NCBI GenBank assembly: GCA_024641625.1
Contig: JAHECQ010000268.1
Location: 1 to 5,577 of the forward strand
Direction: 5' to 3'
Length of the DNA stretch: 5,577 bases
Origin: Acidimicrobiales bacterium
GTDB taxonomy: Bacteria > Actinomycetota > Acidimicrobiia > Acidimicrobiales > SZUA-35
Below the pieces are notes generated by a model. That model ran no database searches, was not told the origin of the DNA, and worked only from the letters and a program-made list of their open reading frames with translations. A program made the position numbers and the translations under genes. This document shows positions 5,439 through 5,577 of this stretch, piece by piece (position 1 is the stretch's first letter; every line of letters begins with the position of its first letter).

Positions 5439-5452
5439 CCGGTTCGCACCGG
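5439..5452. terminator. Small hairpin between convergent genes
   Basis: CCGGT and ACCGG pair perfectly around a TCGC loop, five bases after the helicase stop and six before the hydrolase stop. The position suits a bidirectional terminator, but the stem is short and no T tract follows on either strand. Confidence 0.35.
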
Positions 5453-5458
5453 AAAGCG

Positions 5459-5577
5459 CTAGAGGCAGGCTCGCGCGGCCTCGATCAGGGCGACCGCGCG
5501 AGGGTCGCCGGCGATATCGCCACCCATGCGGTTCATCACGTAGCCGAACCCGATACCGGCCTCCGGATCGGCGAACC
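5459..5577 (-). CDS. Serine hydrolase / beta-lactamase-family protein, C-terminal end only
   Basis: The last 38 codons and a TAG stop are inside the window; the rest lies beyond the right edge. The fragment reads FADPEAGIGFGYVMNRMGG, then DIAGDPRAVALIEAARACL. The phrase DPEAGIGFGYVMNRM is typical of the last strand and helix of class C beta-lactamase-fold esterases and serine hydrolases (EstB/PBP4*-like), where it follows the G-H-x-G region. The catalytic Ser-x-x-Lys and Tyr motifs would be outside the window. In that family such proteins hydrolyse esters or related substrates. Its stop is 24 bp from the helicase stop, in convergent orientation. The family call rests on a short but characteristic segment. 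Confidence 0.75.
   Translation of the reverse strand, partial: FADPEAGIGFGYVMNRMGGDIAGDPRAVALIEAARACL

Overview
The window is GC-rich with dense, short-spaced genes. Its gene content points to a high-GC Actinomycetota, and I would guess an Acidimicrobiia-type lineage. The reasons are a Tad/Flp-pilus-style SAF/RcpC protein followed by a CpaE-like protein, a BldC-type MerR-like DNA-binding protein, a membrane-anchored LysM protein of the kind found beside actinobacterial tad loci, and several TAnnnT -10 elements placed for leaderless transcription. The lineage is inferred from style and content, not from a marker gene.

Layout. Positions 1-1460 (minus strand) hold a two-gene operon. A CpaB/RcpC-like SAF protein (813-1460) overlaps by 4 bp a CpaE-like protein with a receiver-like and a P-loop-like domain (1-816), which runs off the left edge. 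This second gene has no stop in the window and is easily missed, because a different frame covers most of it. A 193-bp divergent spacer leads to a small MerR/excisionase-type HTH gene (1654-1917, plus). It meets tail to tail, one base apart, an unrecognised coiled-coil plus beta-rich protein (1919-2479, minus, GTG start). A 77-bp divergent spacer with nested inverted repeats and an AT-rich promoter/operator separates that gene from a LysM-domain membrane protein (2557-3228, plus). After 61 bp comes a complete UvrD/Rep-family superfamily 1 helicase (3290-5434, plus). It is convergent with the 3' end of a beta-lactamase-fold serine hydrolase (5459-5577, minus, cut by the right edge).

How they may work together. 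The left half (HTH, LysM protein, SAF protein, CpaE-like protein) looks like the regulatory and accessory end of a Tad-type pilus or surface-assembly locus, with cpaF/tadB/tadC expected beyond position 1. The helicase and hydrolase look like ordinary neighbours. The most interesting signals are a potential translation-controlling hairpin around the GTG start at 2479, a GTAAACA/TGTTTAC heptamer shared by the two promoter spacers that flank the HTH gene, and loss of the usual catalytic lysine and Walker B aspartate in the CpaE-like protein.

I see no tRNA, rRNA, CRISPR array, insertion sequence or integration site. No gene-free stretch exceeds 300 bases.
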